A stretch of 64,000 nt of DNA from Inquilinus sp. KBS0705 (GTDB taxonomy: Bacteria > Bacteroidota > Bacteroidia > Sphingobacteriales > Sphingobacteriaceae). Below the pieces are notes generated by a model. That model did no database searches and had not been told where the DNA came from. It saw only the letters and a program-made list of their open reading frames with translations. Below are positions 9,098 through 18,539 of this stretch, piece after piece (positions within the stretch are counted from its first letter, which is position 1; every line of letters begins with the position of its first letter). Position numbers and translations under genes: made by a program. The stretch lies in assembly GCA_005938025.2 (NCBI GenBank), contig VCCI02000001.1, forward strand, positions 1,922,001-1,986,000. Reading direction: 5' to 3'.

Positions 9098-10021
9098 TTA
9101 CGGAGTTTGGCCTGCCAATAAATACAGCACCGCCATACGTATAGCCACACCATTTTCTACCTGGTCGAGGATGATGGATTGTTTGCTGTCGGCTACGTCA
9201 CTGGTGATCTCTACACCGCGGTTGATTGGCCCGGGGTGCATTACCGTGATCTCTTTGTCCAGGCTATCCAGTATTTGCTTGTTAAGGCCGTACAGCATGG
9301 TATACTCGCGTAGCGATGGAAAGTACTTAATATCCTGACGCTCCAGTTGTATGCGCAGCATATTGGCTACGTCGCACCAGTTAAGGGCCTTTACCAAGTT
9401 ATGCTCTACCTTAACACCCAGCGCGCCAATATATTTGGGAATAAGCGTTGTAGGGCCGCATACCATCACTTCGGCACCCAGTTGTTTAAGGCATAATATA
9501 TTTGATAAGGCAACCCGCGAGTGCAGGATATCGCCTACTATAACTACTTTTTTACCGGCTACATCGCCGTAACGTTCGCGGATAGAGAATGCATCCAATA
9601 GGGCCTGCGTTGGGTGCTCATGAGCGCCATCGCCTGCATTTACTATCTGGGCTTTTACATGTTTTGACAGGAATATGCCTGCCCCGGCATAAGGGTGGCG
9701 CATAACTACCATATCCACTTTCATGGCCAGTATATTATTTACGGTATCTATCAGGGTTTCGCCTTTACTTACCGATGATGACGAAGCTGCAAAGTTAACC
9801 ACATCGGCAGAAAGCCTCTTCTCGGCCAGTTCGAATGAAAGGCGGGTACGGGTAGAGTTTTCAAAGAAAATATTGGCGATAGTTACATCCCTTAGCGATG
9901 GCACTTTTTTTATCGGCCTGTTTAAAACCGTTTTAAAATTATCTGCCGTTTCAAATATCAGTTCAATATCCTCGCGGTTTAAATCTTTAATCCCTAATAA
10001 ATGCCGTGTGCTAAGAGCCAT
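9098..10021 (-). CDS. pyrB: Aspartate carbamoyltransferase catalytic subunit
   Basis: A 307-residue ATCase catalytic chain that joins carbamoyl phosphate and aspartate in the committed step of pyrimidine synthesis. The carbamoyl-phosphate motif STRTR is near residue 56 and HPTQALLD near residue 136. The aspartate-binding end includes HPGPINRGVEI near residue 262. The length is normal for the class of trimers that work without a PyrI regulatory chain, and no pyrI gene is adjacent. It lies 54 bp downstream of pyrR on the same strand, so pyrR-pyrB is probably one transcript. Confidence 0.96.
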   Translation of the reverse strand: MALSTRHLLGIKDLNREDIELIFETADNFKTVLNRPIKKVPSLRDVTIANIFFENSTRTRLSFELAEKRLSADVVNFAASSSSVSKGETLIDTVNNILAMKVDMVVMRHPYAGAGIFLSKHVKAQIVNAGDGAHEHPTQALLDAFSIRERYGDVAGKKVVIVGDILHSRVALSNILCLKQLGAEVMVCGPTTLIPKYIGALGVKVEHNLVKALNWCDVANMLRIQLERQDIKYFPSLREYTMLYGLNKQILDSLDKEITVMHPGPINRGVEITSDVADSKQSIILDQVENGVAIRMAVLYLLAGQTP

Positions 10022-10075
10022 ATTTTTTATCTCGAATTTCGAATGTTCAATTTCGAATTATTTACCGTACTATCC

Positions 10076-10621
10076 CTATTTTGCTTCAGACACCAACACT
10101 ATTCTGTCTTCGCCATCAGTTTCTTTCCAGCTTACTACTACCTTTTGTGATGCTATGGAGTCTACCTCTATGCCTACATAATCCGGTGCTACCGGTATAT
10201 GGCGCGAGTATCGCCTATCTACTAAAGCCAGCAGCTCGACTTTATCGGGCCTGCCAAATGCTTGCAGGGCATCCATGGCAGCGCGTATAGTGCGGCCTGT
10301 CCAAAGTACATCATCCATCATGATCACTTTTTTGCCCTCTATTATAAAATCTATCTTGGTTTGGTTTGGCACCAGCGGCGACCCCTGCCTCCTAAAATCA
10401 TCACGGTAAAAGGTAATGTCCAAATCGCCCTGTTCAATTTTGCTGTCCGGTAATATTTTTCGTAATTCTTCGGCTACGCGGTAGGCCAGGTAAATACCCC
10501 GTGGCTGTATACCAATTAAAACTGAGCCTGAAAAATCGTTATGATTTTCAATTAATTGACGACATAAACGCTGAATTGTTATCTGGAATTTCTGACCGTC
10601 GAGCAGCGTTAGGTTTTGCAT
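10076..10621 (-). CDS. pyrR: PyrR-type bifunctional regulator/uracil phosphoribosyltransferase
   Basis: The likely protein is 181 residues and starts MQNLTLLDGQKF at 10621. A longer reading back to 10699 would add 26 residues without family similarity and would cross a TACTTTTG promoter box at 10640-10647, so the inner start is preferred. The PRPP-binding motif VIMMDDVLWTGRTIRAAM is diagnostic of PyrR. In Firmicutes PyrR binds pyr mRNA in response to UMP and also has weak UPRT activity. No anti-terminator structure was recognised between pyrR and pyrB, so regulation here may differ. It sits just upstream of pyrB. Confidence 0.9.
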   Translation of the reverse strand: MQNLTLLDGQKFQITIQRLCRQLIENHNDFSGSVLIGIQPRGIYLAYRVAEELRKILPDSKIEQGDLDITFYRDDFRRQGSPLVPNQTKIDFIIEGKKVIMMDDVLWTGRTIRAAMDALQAFGRPDKVELLALVDRRYSRHIPVAPDYVGIEVDSIASQKVVVSWKETDGEDRIVLVSEAK

Positions 10622-10639
10622 CGTTTGGGTGGATTTGGG

Positions 10640-10647
10640 CAAAAGTA
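10640..10647 (-). promoter_or_regulatory. Bacteroidota -7 box for pyrR-pyrB
   Basis: The minus strand reads TACTTTTG, matching TAnnTTTG. It is about 20 nt upstream of the inner pyrR start at 10621 and argues against the longer reading frame. Confidence 0.45.
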
Positions 10648-10784
10648 GTAAATAGTTTTGATTTTTGTGTGATGAGTTTTTATCCGGGCATATCATCATA
10701 TCTTAATAAAGCATATTATTAATTGCTAAAGGATTGATTTTCAGCTTTAGTTTATATACATTTAACTCACCATTGCATAAACCT

Positions 10785-13589
10785 ATGCTGTTAAAGATAA
10801 AACTGTATTGGCTGTTTTTAATAACTGGGTGCTTTTGCATTAGCCTGTTTACCGTAAATGCCTATGCGCAGGATACAACTGCGGTTAAAGGCATTATTAC
10901 ATCAATTGAAAAACTCCACGAACGCCTGCCTATAGAAAAACTGTACCTGCAGTTTGATAGGCCATATTATGCCACCGGCGATACCATTTGGTTTAAAACG
11001 TACTTGCTTAATGCGGCTACTTATACCCCATCGCAGCTAAGCAGTAAAATATATGTTGAATTAGTTAACGATAGCAACAAGGTGGTTAACCGTTTTGCGG
11101 TGCCTATAGCTTTCGGCTTAGGGCAAGGCACTATTGTGTTGGATGATAAAGTACCCGATGGCAGCTATACGGTAAGGGCCTATACCAACTGGATGCAAAA
11201 CGCCGGAGAGGAGGCTTTTTTTAATAAACGTTTTTATGTGGGTAAACCATCTGCACAGGGAGGCTGGTTAATTAATGAGCAGCATAACATTAAAGCATCA
11301 CCCGCGGGTAACCAGGTAAATTTAGCCCTACAGCTAACCGACCTGGTTAAAATGGCCATACCCTACCGTGATATTGAATTAAAGCTTATTGACGATAAAA
11401 AGACGGTTTTAAAAACAAATCATGTAACATCCGATCAGGGTAGCGTTAGTACCAGCTTTATGTTACCGTCCAAGGTAAAAACACAAAAGCTATCGTTAAT
11501 AATAACCGATAAAACTACAAAAAATAAGTTTGTACTGCCCTTTTATCCTGGTGGACCGTTGCAAAAAATTGATATGCAGTTTATGCCCGAGGGCGGCAGC
11601 CTTGTTGCAGGCATTGCTAACCGCGTAGGCTTTAAAGCTATTGGAGATGATGGGCTGGGTGTGGATGTTACCGGCAGTATAGTAAACCAAAACGGCGAAG
11701 AGGTTAGCAAGTTCAAATCGTTGTACAAAGGGATGGGTAAATTTATATTGTTGCCGCAGCCCGGCCAAACCTACACCGCTAAATTTACCGTTAACGGCAT
11801 TGAAGATACAGCTGCGTTGCCTTTGGTAAACACATCGGGCATTGTGTTTAGGGTAGATAATTTATCGTCGGCCGATACCATATTTTTACATTTACGAGCC
11901 ACGCCCGATGTAGCTTTACAGACTAAAACTTATAGCATAATAGCATCAGCCAACCGTAATGTGTACTACGGCATACCACTTAATTTAAAAAGCGGGTTTA
12001 GTAATATACGCTTACCCAAAAGCACATTTTCAACGGGCATTGTAAATTTCAGCGTTTTAGATGCAGAGAATAATACTATAAACGAACGCAAAGTATTTAT
12101 TGACCATAACGACCGTTTAAAAATTGACATTACAAACAGCCAGGCTAAGTATCTGCCAAAAGACAGCATTGCGTTAACCATTAATGTGACTAATGTGCAA
12201 GGAAATGCCGTACGGGGTAGTTTTGCCGCTTCTGTAACTGATGATTCATTTATTAAAGGGGATATAGATGACGGCAATATTATCAGCAGTTTATTACTCA
12301 CGTCAGAACTTAAGGGAAATGTGGAATTTCCGGAATGGTATTTTACAAAACCTAATGAAAATAAAACACTTGCACTTGATAACCTTATGCTTACCCAGGG
12401 GTGGACAGGGCTAAATTTAGATTTGCTTAAAAAGCCTTTACCTGTTGTAAAATTCGCAGCCGATGCCGGCAATAATTTAACAGGTAAACTCACCAATCTA
12501 TTTAACAAACCTGTAAAAAAGGCCAAACTAAACCTATTTTCGGTTAGTCAGAAGTATGGCGTTGTTGTTTATGATACCTTAAGTAATGACGCAGGCGAGT
12601 TTGTATTTAAAAACTTGCCTTTGTTTGATACTATAGCATATACTTTAAGGGTAAACAATAAAGATGATAAGGCATCAACTGCCAATATCAAATTGGATGA
12701 GTTTATTCCTGCAAAAATCGCCACATATAACAATATAAGGCAAATGCCCTGGTTTGTACAAAGCTCAAATAGTTTAATGCTTAATTATTTTAACCAGGAT
12801 CAACCCTCACGCATACCGGGGATAGATGCGCGCGTTATAAAAGGTAAGCTGTTAAAAGAAGTAAATATAAAAGCACACAAGCCTAATATTATAGCCGGTA
12901 AAATGATGGGCTATGTAATTAAAGAAATACCCGAAAAAGAATTAGTCGAGGCCAGAAAAATGACTTTATATGATTTAATAGTGCGTAAGTTGAGAAATTT
13001 CGGCACGAGTCATTTTTACAAAGAAAACATGTTTACGAGCCCGGCATTTCACGATAATCCTGCACTTGTTGTGGGCTTGGAAATGATAGCAGATATAATT
13101 GTAGACGGGCAGGGCGCTAATGTAATGTTTGGTTCAACATCATCCGGTGCTGCAAACGAAGAAGGTCAAGTGCAAATGACTATAGATTTTTTAAAATACA
13201 TGAGTGCAGATGAGGTTAAGGATGTTAAAATTGCAGGTGGTAGTAATATGTTTATCACGGTTACAACCCGCAGTGGCAATAGCTATTTCACACGCACATC
13301 GCCAAATATCATTCAGTACCGCCCGGTTCCGCTTTGTTTACCAAGGCAGTTTTACCGTCCGCGTTATCCGGTAAAAAACAACAATCCTACCGGCGTACGC
13401 CCCACCATACACTGGGAACCGAATTTAATAACCAATAAAGATGGTAAAGCTGTGCTATCATTTTACGGCGCCGATAAACCCGGCACTTATACTATAATTG
13501 TTGAGGGTACAGATATGCAAGGAAATATAGGTTATCAAACCAGCAAGATCGTTATTGCTCCACCCGGCGTAAACATGAGCACCAATTAG
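10785..13589 (+). CDS. Large exported MG2-domain protein with TonB-plug-like segment
   Basis: The start at 10785 (MLLKIKLYWLFL) gives a clean signal peptide ending near AYAQ and a protein of 934 residues; an upstream in-frame ATG at 10734 would bury the signal. After the signal comes EKLYLQFDRPYYATGDTIWF, which is typical of the macroglobulin MG2 domain in Bacteroidota proteins. A carboxypeptidase-like beta-sandwich lies near residue 590. A segment around residues 690-810 (KEVNIKAHKPN, then MTLYDLIVRKL, then IIVDGQGA) resembles a TonB receptor plug, but no beta-barrel follows. The C-terminus returns to a beta-sandwich (FYGADKPGTYTIIVEG). The location is probably periplasmic or surface; the role is unknown. 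It ends at a bidirectional terminator. Confidence 0.75.
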   Translation: MLLKIKLYWLFLITGCFCISLFTVNAYAQDTTAVKGIITSIEKLHERLPIEKLYLQFDRPYYATGDTIWFKTYLLNAATYTPSQLSSKIYVELVNDSNKVVNRFAVPIAFGLGQGTIVLDDKVPDGSYTVRAYTNWMQNAGEEAFFNKRFYVGKPSAQGGWLINEQHNIKASPAGNQVNLALQLTDLVKMAIPYRDIELKLIDDKKTVLKTNHVTSDQGSVSTSFMLPSKVKTQKLSLIITDKTTKNKFVLPFYPGGPLQKIDMQFMPEGGSLVAGIANRVGFKAIGDDGLGVDVTGSIVNQNGEEVSKFKSLYKGMGKFILLPQPGQTYTAKFTVNGIEDTAALPLVNTSGIVFRVDNLSSADTIFLHLRATPDVALQTKTYSIIASANRNVYYGIPLNLKSGFSNIRLPKSTFSTGIVNFSVLDAENNTINERKVFIDHNDRLKIDITNSQAKYLPKDSIALTINVTNVQGNAVRGSFAASVTDDSFIKGDIDDGNIISSLLLTSELKGNVEFPEWYFTKPNENKTLALDNLMLTQGWTGLNLDLLKKPLPVVKFAADAGNNLTGKLTNLFNKPVKKAKLNLFSVSQKYGVVVYDTLSNDAGEFVFKNLPLFDTIAYTLRVNNKDDKASTANIKLDEFIPAKIATYNNIRQMPWFVQSSNSLMLNYFNQDQPSRIPGIDARVIKGKLLKEVNIKAHKPNIIAGKMMGYVIKEIPEKELVEARKMTLYDLIVRKLRNFGTSHFYKENMFTSPAFHDNPALVVGLEMIADIIVDGQGANVMFGSTSSGAANEEGQVQMTIDFLKYMSADEVKDVKIAGGSNMFITVTTRSGNSYFTRTSPNIIQYRPVPLCLPRQFYRPRYPVKNNNPTGVRPTIHWEPNLITNKDGKAVLSFYGADKPGTYTIIVEGTDMQGNIGYQTSKIVIAPPGVNMSTN

Positions 13590-13613
13590 CAACTCCGTAA
13601 TTAACACCATAAA

Positions 13614-13645
13614 AAAAGCCCTTCCGAATAAACGGAAGGGCTTTT
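13614..13645. terminator. Bidirectional terminator between MG2 gene and rpsA
   Basis: A 13-bp perfect stem AAAAGCCCTTCCG / CGGAAGGGCTTTT with a 6-nt loop, with A and T tracts on both sides. It serves the convergent genes ending at 13589 and 13664. Confidence 0.85.
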
Positions 13646-13663
13646 AGCTTTTATTTAAAGTGA

Positions 13664-15673
13664 TTAAACTTCTTCAGTTTCCTCAGCTTCTGCTTCAGGC
13701 TCAGCTTTAGCTTCTGCTTTTTTAGCAGCCGCTGCAGCCGGTTTTTTAGCTGCTTTGCTTTCAGCGCCTTCCATTTGCTCTTTTAACTGAGCAAGTACGC
13801 TTAAATCGCCTAAAGTTGATTTTTCTACTGATTCTTTCACTTTCTTAACCGCATTGTTTGAAGACTTAGCTTCTTTTTTACGGTTTTCAAATTCTTGTAC
13901 ACGAGCATCAGCACGAGCTTCTTCCCATATACGTGAGTGTGAAATAACTATACGTTTATTCTCTTTGTTGAATTCGATGATCTTAAATTCAGCGGTTTCT
14001 TCAGCTTTTAAAGCCTTACCGTCTTCTTTAACCAAATGTTTGGTTGGGGCAAAACCCTCAACACCATAAGGTAAAGCTACAATAGCGCCTTTATCAGTTA
14101 CCTTGATAACGGTACCCTCATGTATCGAATCGATAGTGAAGATGGTTTCAAAAGTATCCCAAGGGTTTTCTTCAAGCTGTTTGTGGCCTAAGCTTAATTT
14201 ACGGTTCTCGATGTCAAGCTCTAATACTACTACGTCTAATTTTTCGCCAACCTTAGTAAATTCGTTAGGGTGGTTTACTTTTTTAGACCATGAAAGGTCA
14301 GAGATGTGGATCAAACCGTCGATACCGTCTTCCAGTTCAACAAACACACCAAAGTTGGTCATGTTTTTAACTGTAGCAACGTGCTGAGTACCTGTGGCGT
14401 ATTTCTCGCCGGCATTTTGCCATGGGTCAGGAGTCAATTGTTTGATACCTAAGCTCATTTTGCGCTCGTCGCGGTCTAAAGTTAAAACTTGTGCCTCAAC
14501 TTCGTCGCCAACTTTAAGGAATTCCTGAGGGTTACGCAGGTTTTGAGACCATGACATTTCTGACACGTGAATTAAACCTTCAACACCCGGGATAATTTCT
14601 AAGAAAGCACCATAATCTGCAACGGTAACAATTTTACCTTTTACTTTAGAGCCGATAGCGATGTTCTCGTCAAGCGACTGCCAAGGATGAGGTGTAAGTT
14701 GTTTTAAGCCCAAAGCAATACGTTTTTTCTCGTCATCAAAGTCCAGAACAACAACGTTGATCTTTTGATCCAATGATAATACTTCACGTGGATGCTCGAT
14801 ACGGCCCCAAGATATATCTGTAATGTGCAGTAAACCGTCAACACCACCAAGGTCAATAAATACACCAAAGTCGGTAATGTTTTTAACGGTACCTTCCAAT
14901 ACCTGGCCTTTTTCAAGTTTGGCCACAATTTCGGTTTTTTGGTTTTCTAAATCGTCTTCGATCAGCACTTTGTGCGATACCACTACGTTTTTAAATTCGT
15001 GGTTGATCTTAACAACTTTAAATTCCATTGTTTTACCAACGTACACATCGTAATCCCTAATAGGCTTAATGTCGATTTGTGAACCTGGTAAAAAGGCTTC
15101 AACGCCCATAATATCTACAATTAAACCACCTTTAGTTCTGCTTTTAACAAAACCTGTGATGATCTCATCGTTATCCAGAGCTGAATTAATGCGCTCCCAT
15201 GATTTTTGAGTTTTTGCACGTTTACGAGAAAGTACCAACTGTCCGTTAGCATCTTCTTGAGACTCTACAAATACCTCTACTGTATCACCAACCTTAAGGT
15301 CTGGTGTATCACGGAATTCAGAAACTGATACCAAACCATCAGACTTAAACCCGATATTCAATACTACATCTTTGTTGTTGATGTTAACAACTGTACCAGA
15401 GATAATTTCGCCTTTGGTGATTGAACTAAAAGTTCCATCATACAATTTCTCTAATTTCTCGCGGTCGCTATCGCTGTAGTTACCAAACTTTTTGTCATCT
15501 GCATCCCAGTCAAAATCTGCGCTTGGGGTAGATGCGATTTTTGATTTGATCTCTTCGATCGAAATTGAATCAGCTTCTGACTCAATAGTTTCCTTTTCTG
15601 CGGTTGCCGTAACTGTACCCAGTTCAGCTTCCTTAGCTTTTAATTCTTTTTCTGCTTCTTGTTTTTTTGCCAT
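13664..15673 (-). CDS. rpsA: 30S ribosomal protein S1
   Basis: A 669-residue S1 protein with six S1/OB repeats beginning near residues 82, 165, 252, 340, 425 and 512. The central repeats carry the typical TDFGVF..GGVDGLLHITD pattern. An acidic N-terminal stretch of about 80 residues precedes the repeats, and a Lys/Ala/Glu-rich tail of about 70 residues follows. Both are usual in Bacteroidota S1. S1 binds mRNA on the 30S subunit and assists initiation on leaders with weak Shine-Dalgarno sequences. The gene is monocistronic: a -7 box lies at 15716-15723 and a terminator directly follows. Its leader holds a small hairpin and, unusually for this phylum, an AAGGAG. Confidence 0.96.
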   Translation of the reverse strand: MAKKQEAEKELKAKEAELGTVTATAEKETIESEADSISIEEIKSKIASTPSADFDWDADDKKFGNYSDSDREKLEKLYDGTFSSITKGEIISGTVVNINNKDVVLNIGFKSDGLVSVSEFRDTPDLKVGDTVEVFVESQEDANGQLVLSRKRAKTQKSWERINSALDNDEIITGFVKSRTKGGLIVDIMGVEAFLPGSQIDIKPIRDYDVYVGKTMEFKVVKINHEFKNVVVSHKVLIEDDLENQKTEIVAKLEKGQVLEGTVKNITDFGVFIDLGGVDGLLHITDISWGRIEHPREVLSLDQKINVVVLDFDDEKKRIALGLKQLTPHPWQSLDENIAIGSKVKGKIVTVADYGAFLEIIPGVEGLIHVSEMSWSQNLRNPQEFLKVGDEVEAQVLTLDRDERKMSLGIKQLTPDPWQNAGEKYATGTQHVATVKNMTNFGVFVELEDGIDGLIHISDLSWSKKVNHPNEFTKVGEKLDVVVLELDIENRKLSLGHKQLEENPWDTFETIFTIDSIHEGTVIKVTDKGAIVALPYGVEGFAPTKHLVKEDGKALKAEETAEFKIIEFNKENKRIVISHSRIWEEARADARVQEFENRKKEAKSSNNAVKKVKESVEKSTLGDLSVLAQLKEQMEGAESKAAKKPAAAAAKKAEAKAEPEAEAEETEEV

Positions 15674-15685
15674 TAATAAATTTTA

Positions 15686-15711
15686 CTCCTTTTTCCCAAC
15701 ACTTAATTGGG
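15686..15711 (-). promoter_or_regulatory. rpsA leader: hairpin and Shine-Dalgarno-like AAGGAG
   Basis: Reading the minus strand, CCCAA (15707-15711) pairs with TTGGG (15695-15699) around a 7-nt loop. This is followed by AAAAAGGAG ending at 15686 and then the ATG at 15673, leaving 12 nt between GGAG and ATG. A structured leader with an SD element before the S1 gene could be an autoregulatory site, but that is inference. Confidence 0.35.
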
Positions 15712-15715
15712 ACTG

Positions 15716-15723
15716 CAAAGGTA
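15716..15723 (-). promoter_or_regulatory. Bacteroidota -7 box for rpsA
   Basis: The minus strand reads TACCTTTG, matching TAnnTTTG, about 43 nt upstream of the rpsA start. No clear -33 TTG was found at the usual spacing. Confidence 0.5.
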
Positions 15724-15874
15724 GGTATATAATTTTTATTGATAAAATAAAAATTAAGGTTAAATTGAGTTAATTAGGCTGTTTTTAATACTTTTTGCCC
15801 GAAACAGCCAACTTAAACCGCCGGGTGCGGCATTAAAAAACAAATTTTACTGAATTTCAATAGCTTATAATCCA

Positions 15875-16546
15875 CTATGCAACAGCAATTTTGGCCTCAA
15901 TTTGGTTATATATAGTCATGAAATCGCCAATCAAATTATTGCGATAAGCTATAAGCAAGCTGCACATCTCAGCCTCCTCCTGTGGAGTAAACGGGTTGCG
16001 CCACACGCGCATGCAAATGCGTTTTAGGGCATAGGTTACCTGCTCTATATTGGCGTATGTGGTTAAATATCTGCTGCTTTTAAATTCTTTAAAAAACCTG
16101 AAGAAAACTTCTGGATCTTTCATCCCCGCAAAAACTAAAAATTGGTTTATTACTTCGTCTTCGCAGTTGTTTAAATGTGCGTAAAAGTCATCAACGCTTA
16201 CCATACCTGTGGTAAGCAATAAATTATCAAGTATCAATTCAATGGCAATATGCCCTAAAAAAAAGGGCTTTACCGGCGAGCCTTTTATAGTGGGGGTAAG
16301 TAAATTTTTTAGGGTATGCGAGTGATAAAGGAAAAACTCAGCACTATGAAAGTATTTGTCTACCAGCAGGTGCTTGTTCCAGCCGTTTATAATTGAGTTT
16401 ACCTTGGGGTTGGCATGAACCAACTTCTCCGGGTGAAGCACTAATGACTTATCCGCATTTTTTAACAGATCGGGCAGTACGGTACCTAAGGTAAAGTAGC
16501 AATCGGTGGTATCCCTGTCAAAATAATAATGCGAAAGAAAATTCAT
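15875..16546 (-). CDS. Uncharacterised protein, weakly ACP-phosphodiesterase-like
   Basis: A 223-residue protein beginning MNFLSHYYFDRD, with LGTVLPDLL near residue 22, KYFHSAEFFLYHSH near residue 63 and FLGHIAIELILDNLL near residue 95. The order of His and Asp residues recalls the helical AcpH/DUF479 family of acyl-carrier-protein phosphodiesterases, which begin MNFLAH. The similarity is remote and I cannot assign a function. No signal peptide or membrane segment is evident. It is transcribed divergently from tyrS with about 180 bp between them. The gene is certainly real: it has a long open frame, biased codons and no overlap. Confidence 0.7.
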   Translation of the reverse strand: MNFLSHYYFDRDTTDCYFTLGTVLPDLLKNADKSLVLHPEKLVHANPKVNSIINGWNKHLLVDKYFHSAEFFLYHSHTLKNLLTPTIKGSPVKPFFLGHIAIELILDNLLLTTGMVSVDDFYAHLNNCEDEVINQFLVFAGMKDPEVFFRFFKEFKSSRYLTTYANIEQVTYALKRICMRVWRNPFTPQEEAEMCSLLIAYRNNLIGDFMTIYNQIEAKIAVA

Positions 16547-16687
16547 AGGCGCGGCTTGATCTATTTTTTACAAATTACAAAAATTGGGCTGTAATTTAAC
16601 CCTTGTCACTTTATATTATAATGCAATGACCGTACTGTAGATTTAACACCTAATTGCCCTGGTTGTTTATGCAACAGATTATTCTAC

Positions 16688-16695
16688 TATATTTG
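16688..16695 (+). promoter_or_regulatory. Bacteroidota -7 box for tyrS
   Basis: TATATTTG matches TAnnTTTG and lies 28 nt upstream of the tyrS ATG. A TTG at 16663-16665 is 22 nt upstream and is a possible -33 element. Confidence 0.5.
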
Positions 16696-16723
16696 CCATT
16701 TTTGATATATATACTACACACTA

Positions 16724-18007
16724 ATGAATTTTGTTGAAGAATTACGCTGGAGAGGCATGCTGCATGATATTATGCCCGGTACCGAGGATGTATTGAATAA
16801 AGGCATGGCATCGGGCTATATCGGTTTCGACCCTACTGCCGACTCGTTACATGTGGGCCACCTTACACAGATCATGACGCTTATCCATTTCCAACGTGCC
16901 GGCCACAAGCCTTATGCTTTGGTGGGTGGTGCAACCGGTATGGTAGGTGACCCTTCAGGTAAATCGGCCGAGCGTAATTTACTAAGCGAAGATGTGCTTA
17001 ATCACAACCTGCAATCGGTACAAAAACAACTTGAGAAATTTTTAGATTTTAATACCGGTGCCAACAGCGCACAAATGGTAAACAATTACGATTGGTTTAA
17101 AAACTTTACTTTTTTAGATTTTATACGTGATGTAGGCAAGCACCTTACCGTTAATTATATGATGGCTAAGGATTCGGTAAAAAAGCGCTTAGAGGGTGAT
17201 ACCGGAATAACGTTCACCGAGTTTACTTACCAATTGGTACAGGGCTACGATTTTTACTATTTATGGAAAAACCATACCTGTGTACTGCAAATGGGCGGCA
17301 GCGACCAATGGGGTAATATAGTTACCGGTACTGAGTTGATACGCCGTAAGGACCAGGGCGAAGCTTATGCGTTAACCACACAATTGATAAAAAAAGCAGA
17401 CGGTACCAAATTCGGCAAAACCGAAAGTGGCGCGGTATGGCTGGATGCCAGGCGTACATCGCCCTACCAGTTTTACCAATTTTGGTTAAACACAAGCGAT
17501 GTTGATGCAAAATCATATATCCGTATTTTCACTTTGTTTGATAAGGCGGTTATTGAAGCTTTAGAGCTTGAGCAAGATGCTGCCCCACATACACGAGTAT
17601 TGCAAAAAGCTTTGGCAAAGGATATTACCATACGTGTACATGGCGAAGCCGAATACGAAAAAGCAATAAAATCGACCGAGTTTTTATTTGGTAATACAGG
17701 CATCGAGTTTTTAAATGAGTTAAATGATGACGAAGTTATTGGCTTATTTAGCGGTGTACCTAACTTTACTATTAGTAAAAGCGAGCTGGAAGCCGGGATA
17801 AATGCTACCGATTTACTTGCCGGTATAACTGCAGTATTCCCTTCAAAAGGCGAAGCCAAAAAAATGATACAAGGCGGCGGAGTAGCTATAAACAAAGCCA
17901 AAATAAACGCAGCTAAAGATATTTACAAAACCGATAAACTCATCAATAACAAATACTTAGTAGCGCAAAAAGGAAAGAAAAATTATTTTTTAATAATTGC
18001 CAAATAA
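16724..18007 (+). CDS. tyrS: Tyrosyl-tRNA synthetase
   Basis: A 427-residue class I aminoacyl-tRNA synthetase. The HIGH signature appears as HVGH near residue 46 and the KMSKS loop as KFGKT near residue 230. The tyrosine pocket motifs [19 protein letters not shown] near residue 122 and GGSDQWGNI near residue 190 are present. A C-terminal S4-like RNA-binding domain includes [19 protein letters not shown]. The length is that of the standard bacterial TyrRS. It is followed 37 bp later by the Xre-RES pair, which is probably a separate transcription unit. Confidence 0.97.
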   Translation: MNFVEELRWRGMLHDIMPGTEDVLNKGMASGYIGFDPTADSLHVGHLTQIMTLIHFQRAGHKPYALVGGATGMVGDPSGKSAERNLLSEDVLNHNLQSVQKQLEKFLDFNTGANSAQMVNNYDWFKNFTFLDFIRDVGKHLTVNYMMAKDSVKKRLEGDTGITFTEFTYQLVQGYDFYYLWKNHTCVLQMGGSDQWGNIVTGTELIRRKDQGEAYALTTQLIKKADGTKFGKTESGAVWLDARRTSPYQFYQFWLNTSDVDAKSYIRIFTLFDKAVIEALELEQDAAPHTRVLQKALAKDITIRVHGEAEYEKAIKSTEFLFGNTGIEFLNELNDDEVIGLFSGVPNFTISKSELEAGINATDLLAGITAVFPSKGEAKKMIQGGGVAINKAKINAAKDIYKTDKLINNKYLVAQKGKKNYFLIIAK

Positions 18008-18044
18008 TTTTGAATTACGACAAAATGTAGTTATTTTTGGATAA

Positions 18045-18539
18045 ATGTCGTACAAAATAAAACATACTGTAAAAAATGAGGTTAATGAACCTATGGCAAT
18101 GTATATTACCCAGGCTTCATCAACCCCGTTTTATAATTTGTTAGGCGGGGCAAAAACCGCTAAATCATCTTCTGATTTTGACATCATTACCCTGGCTAGG
18201 CAGGGTTTTCCAAAAAAAGCGTTGCTGGCTTTGGCTAAAAAAATATCATTAAACATACAGGAGTTAGCTAACATTATCCACATCTCCGAGCGTACCCTGC
18301 AACGCTACGATGATGATGCCATTATTAAAACCGAATATGCCGAGAAGGCCGTTGAGCTTGCCCGCCTGTATACCCGTGGCGAAGAGGTATTTGGTTCGAT
18401 GGATAAGTTTAAGCAATGGGTAAAAACGCCGGGCCATATTTTTAAAGGCGAGGCCCCGGTTACCATACTTGATACTTCGGCAGGCTTTGATTTAGTCTTT
18501 AAAGAGCTTGGCCGCATAGAGCACGGTGTTTTTGCCTGA
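18045..18539 (+). CDS. Xre/MbcA/ParS-type antitoxin
   Basis: A 164-residue antitoxin with a central Xre-like helix-turn-helix (IQELANIIHISERTLQRY near residues 68-85). A C-terminal DUF2384/MbcA-ParS toxin-binding domain includes YTRGEEVFGSMDKFKQWVKTP near residues 107-127 and GFDLVFKELGRIEHGVFA at the end. The last residues of this family plug the toxin active site. A later start at 18093 (MAMYITQ) is also plausible. The stop TGA shares its last base with the ATG of the toxin gene, the usual coupling of such modules. It probably represses its own promoter. Confidence 0.9.
   Translation: MSYKIKHTVKNEVNEPMAMYITQASSTPFYNLLGGAKTAKSSSDFDIITLARQGFPKKALLALAKKISLNIQELANIIHISERTLQRYDDDAIIKTEYAEKAVELARLYTRGEEVFGSMDKFKQWVKTPGHIFKGEAPVTILDTSAGFDLVFKELGRIEHGVFA

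Noticed and set aside
10622..10699. Longer PyrR start at 10699
   Set aside because: The extra residues lack family similarity and overlap the TACTTTTG promoter box.
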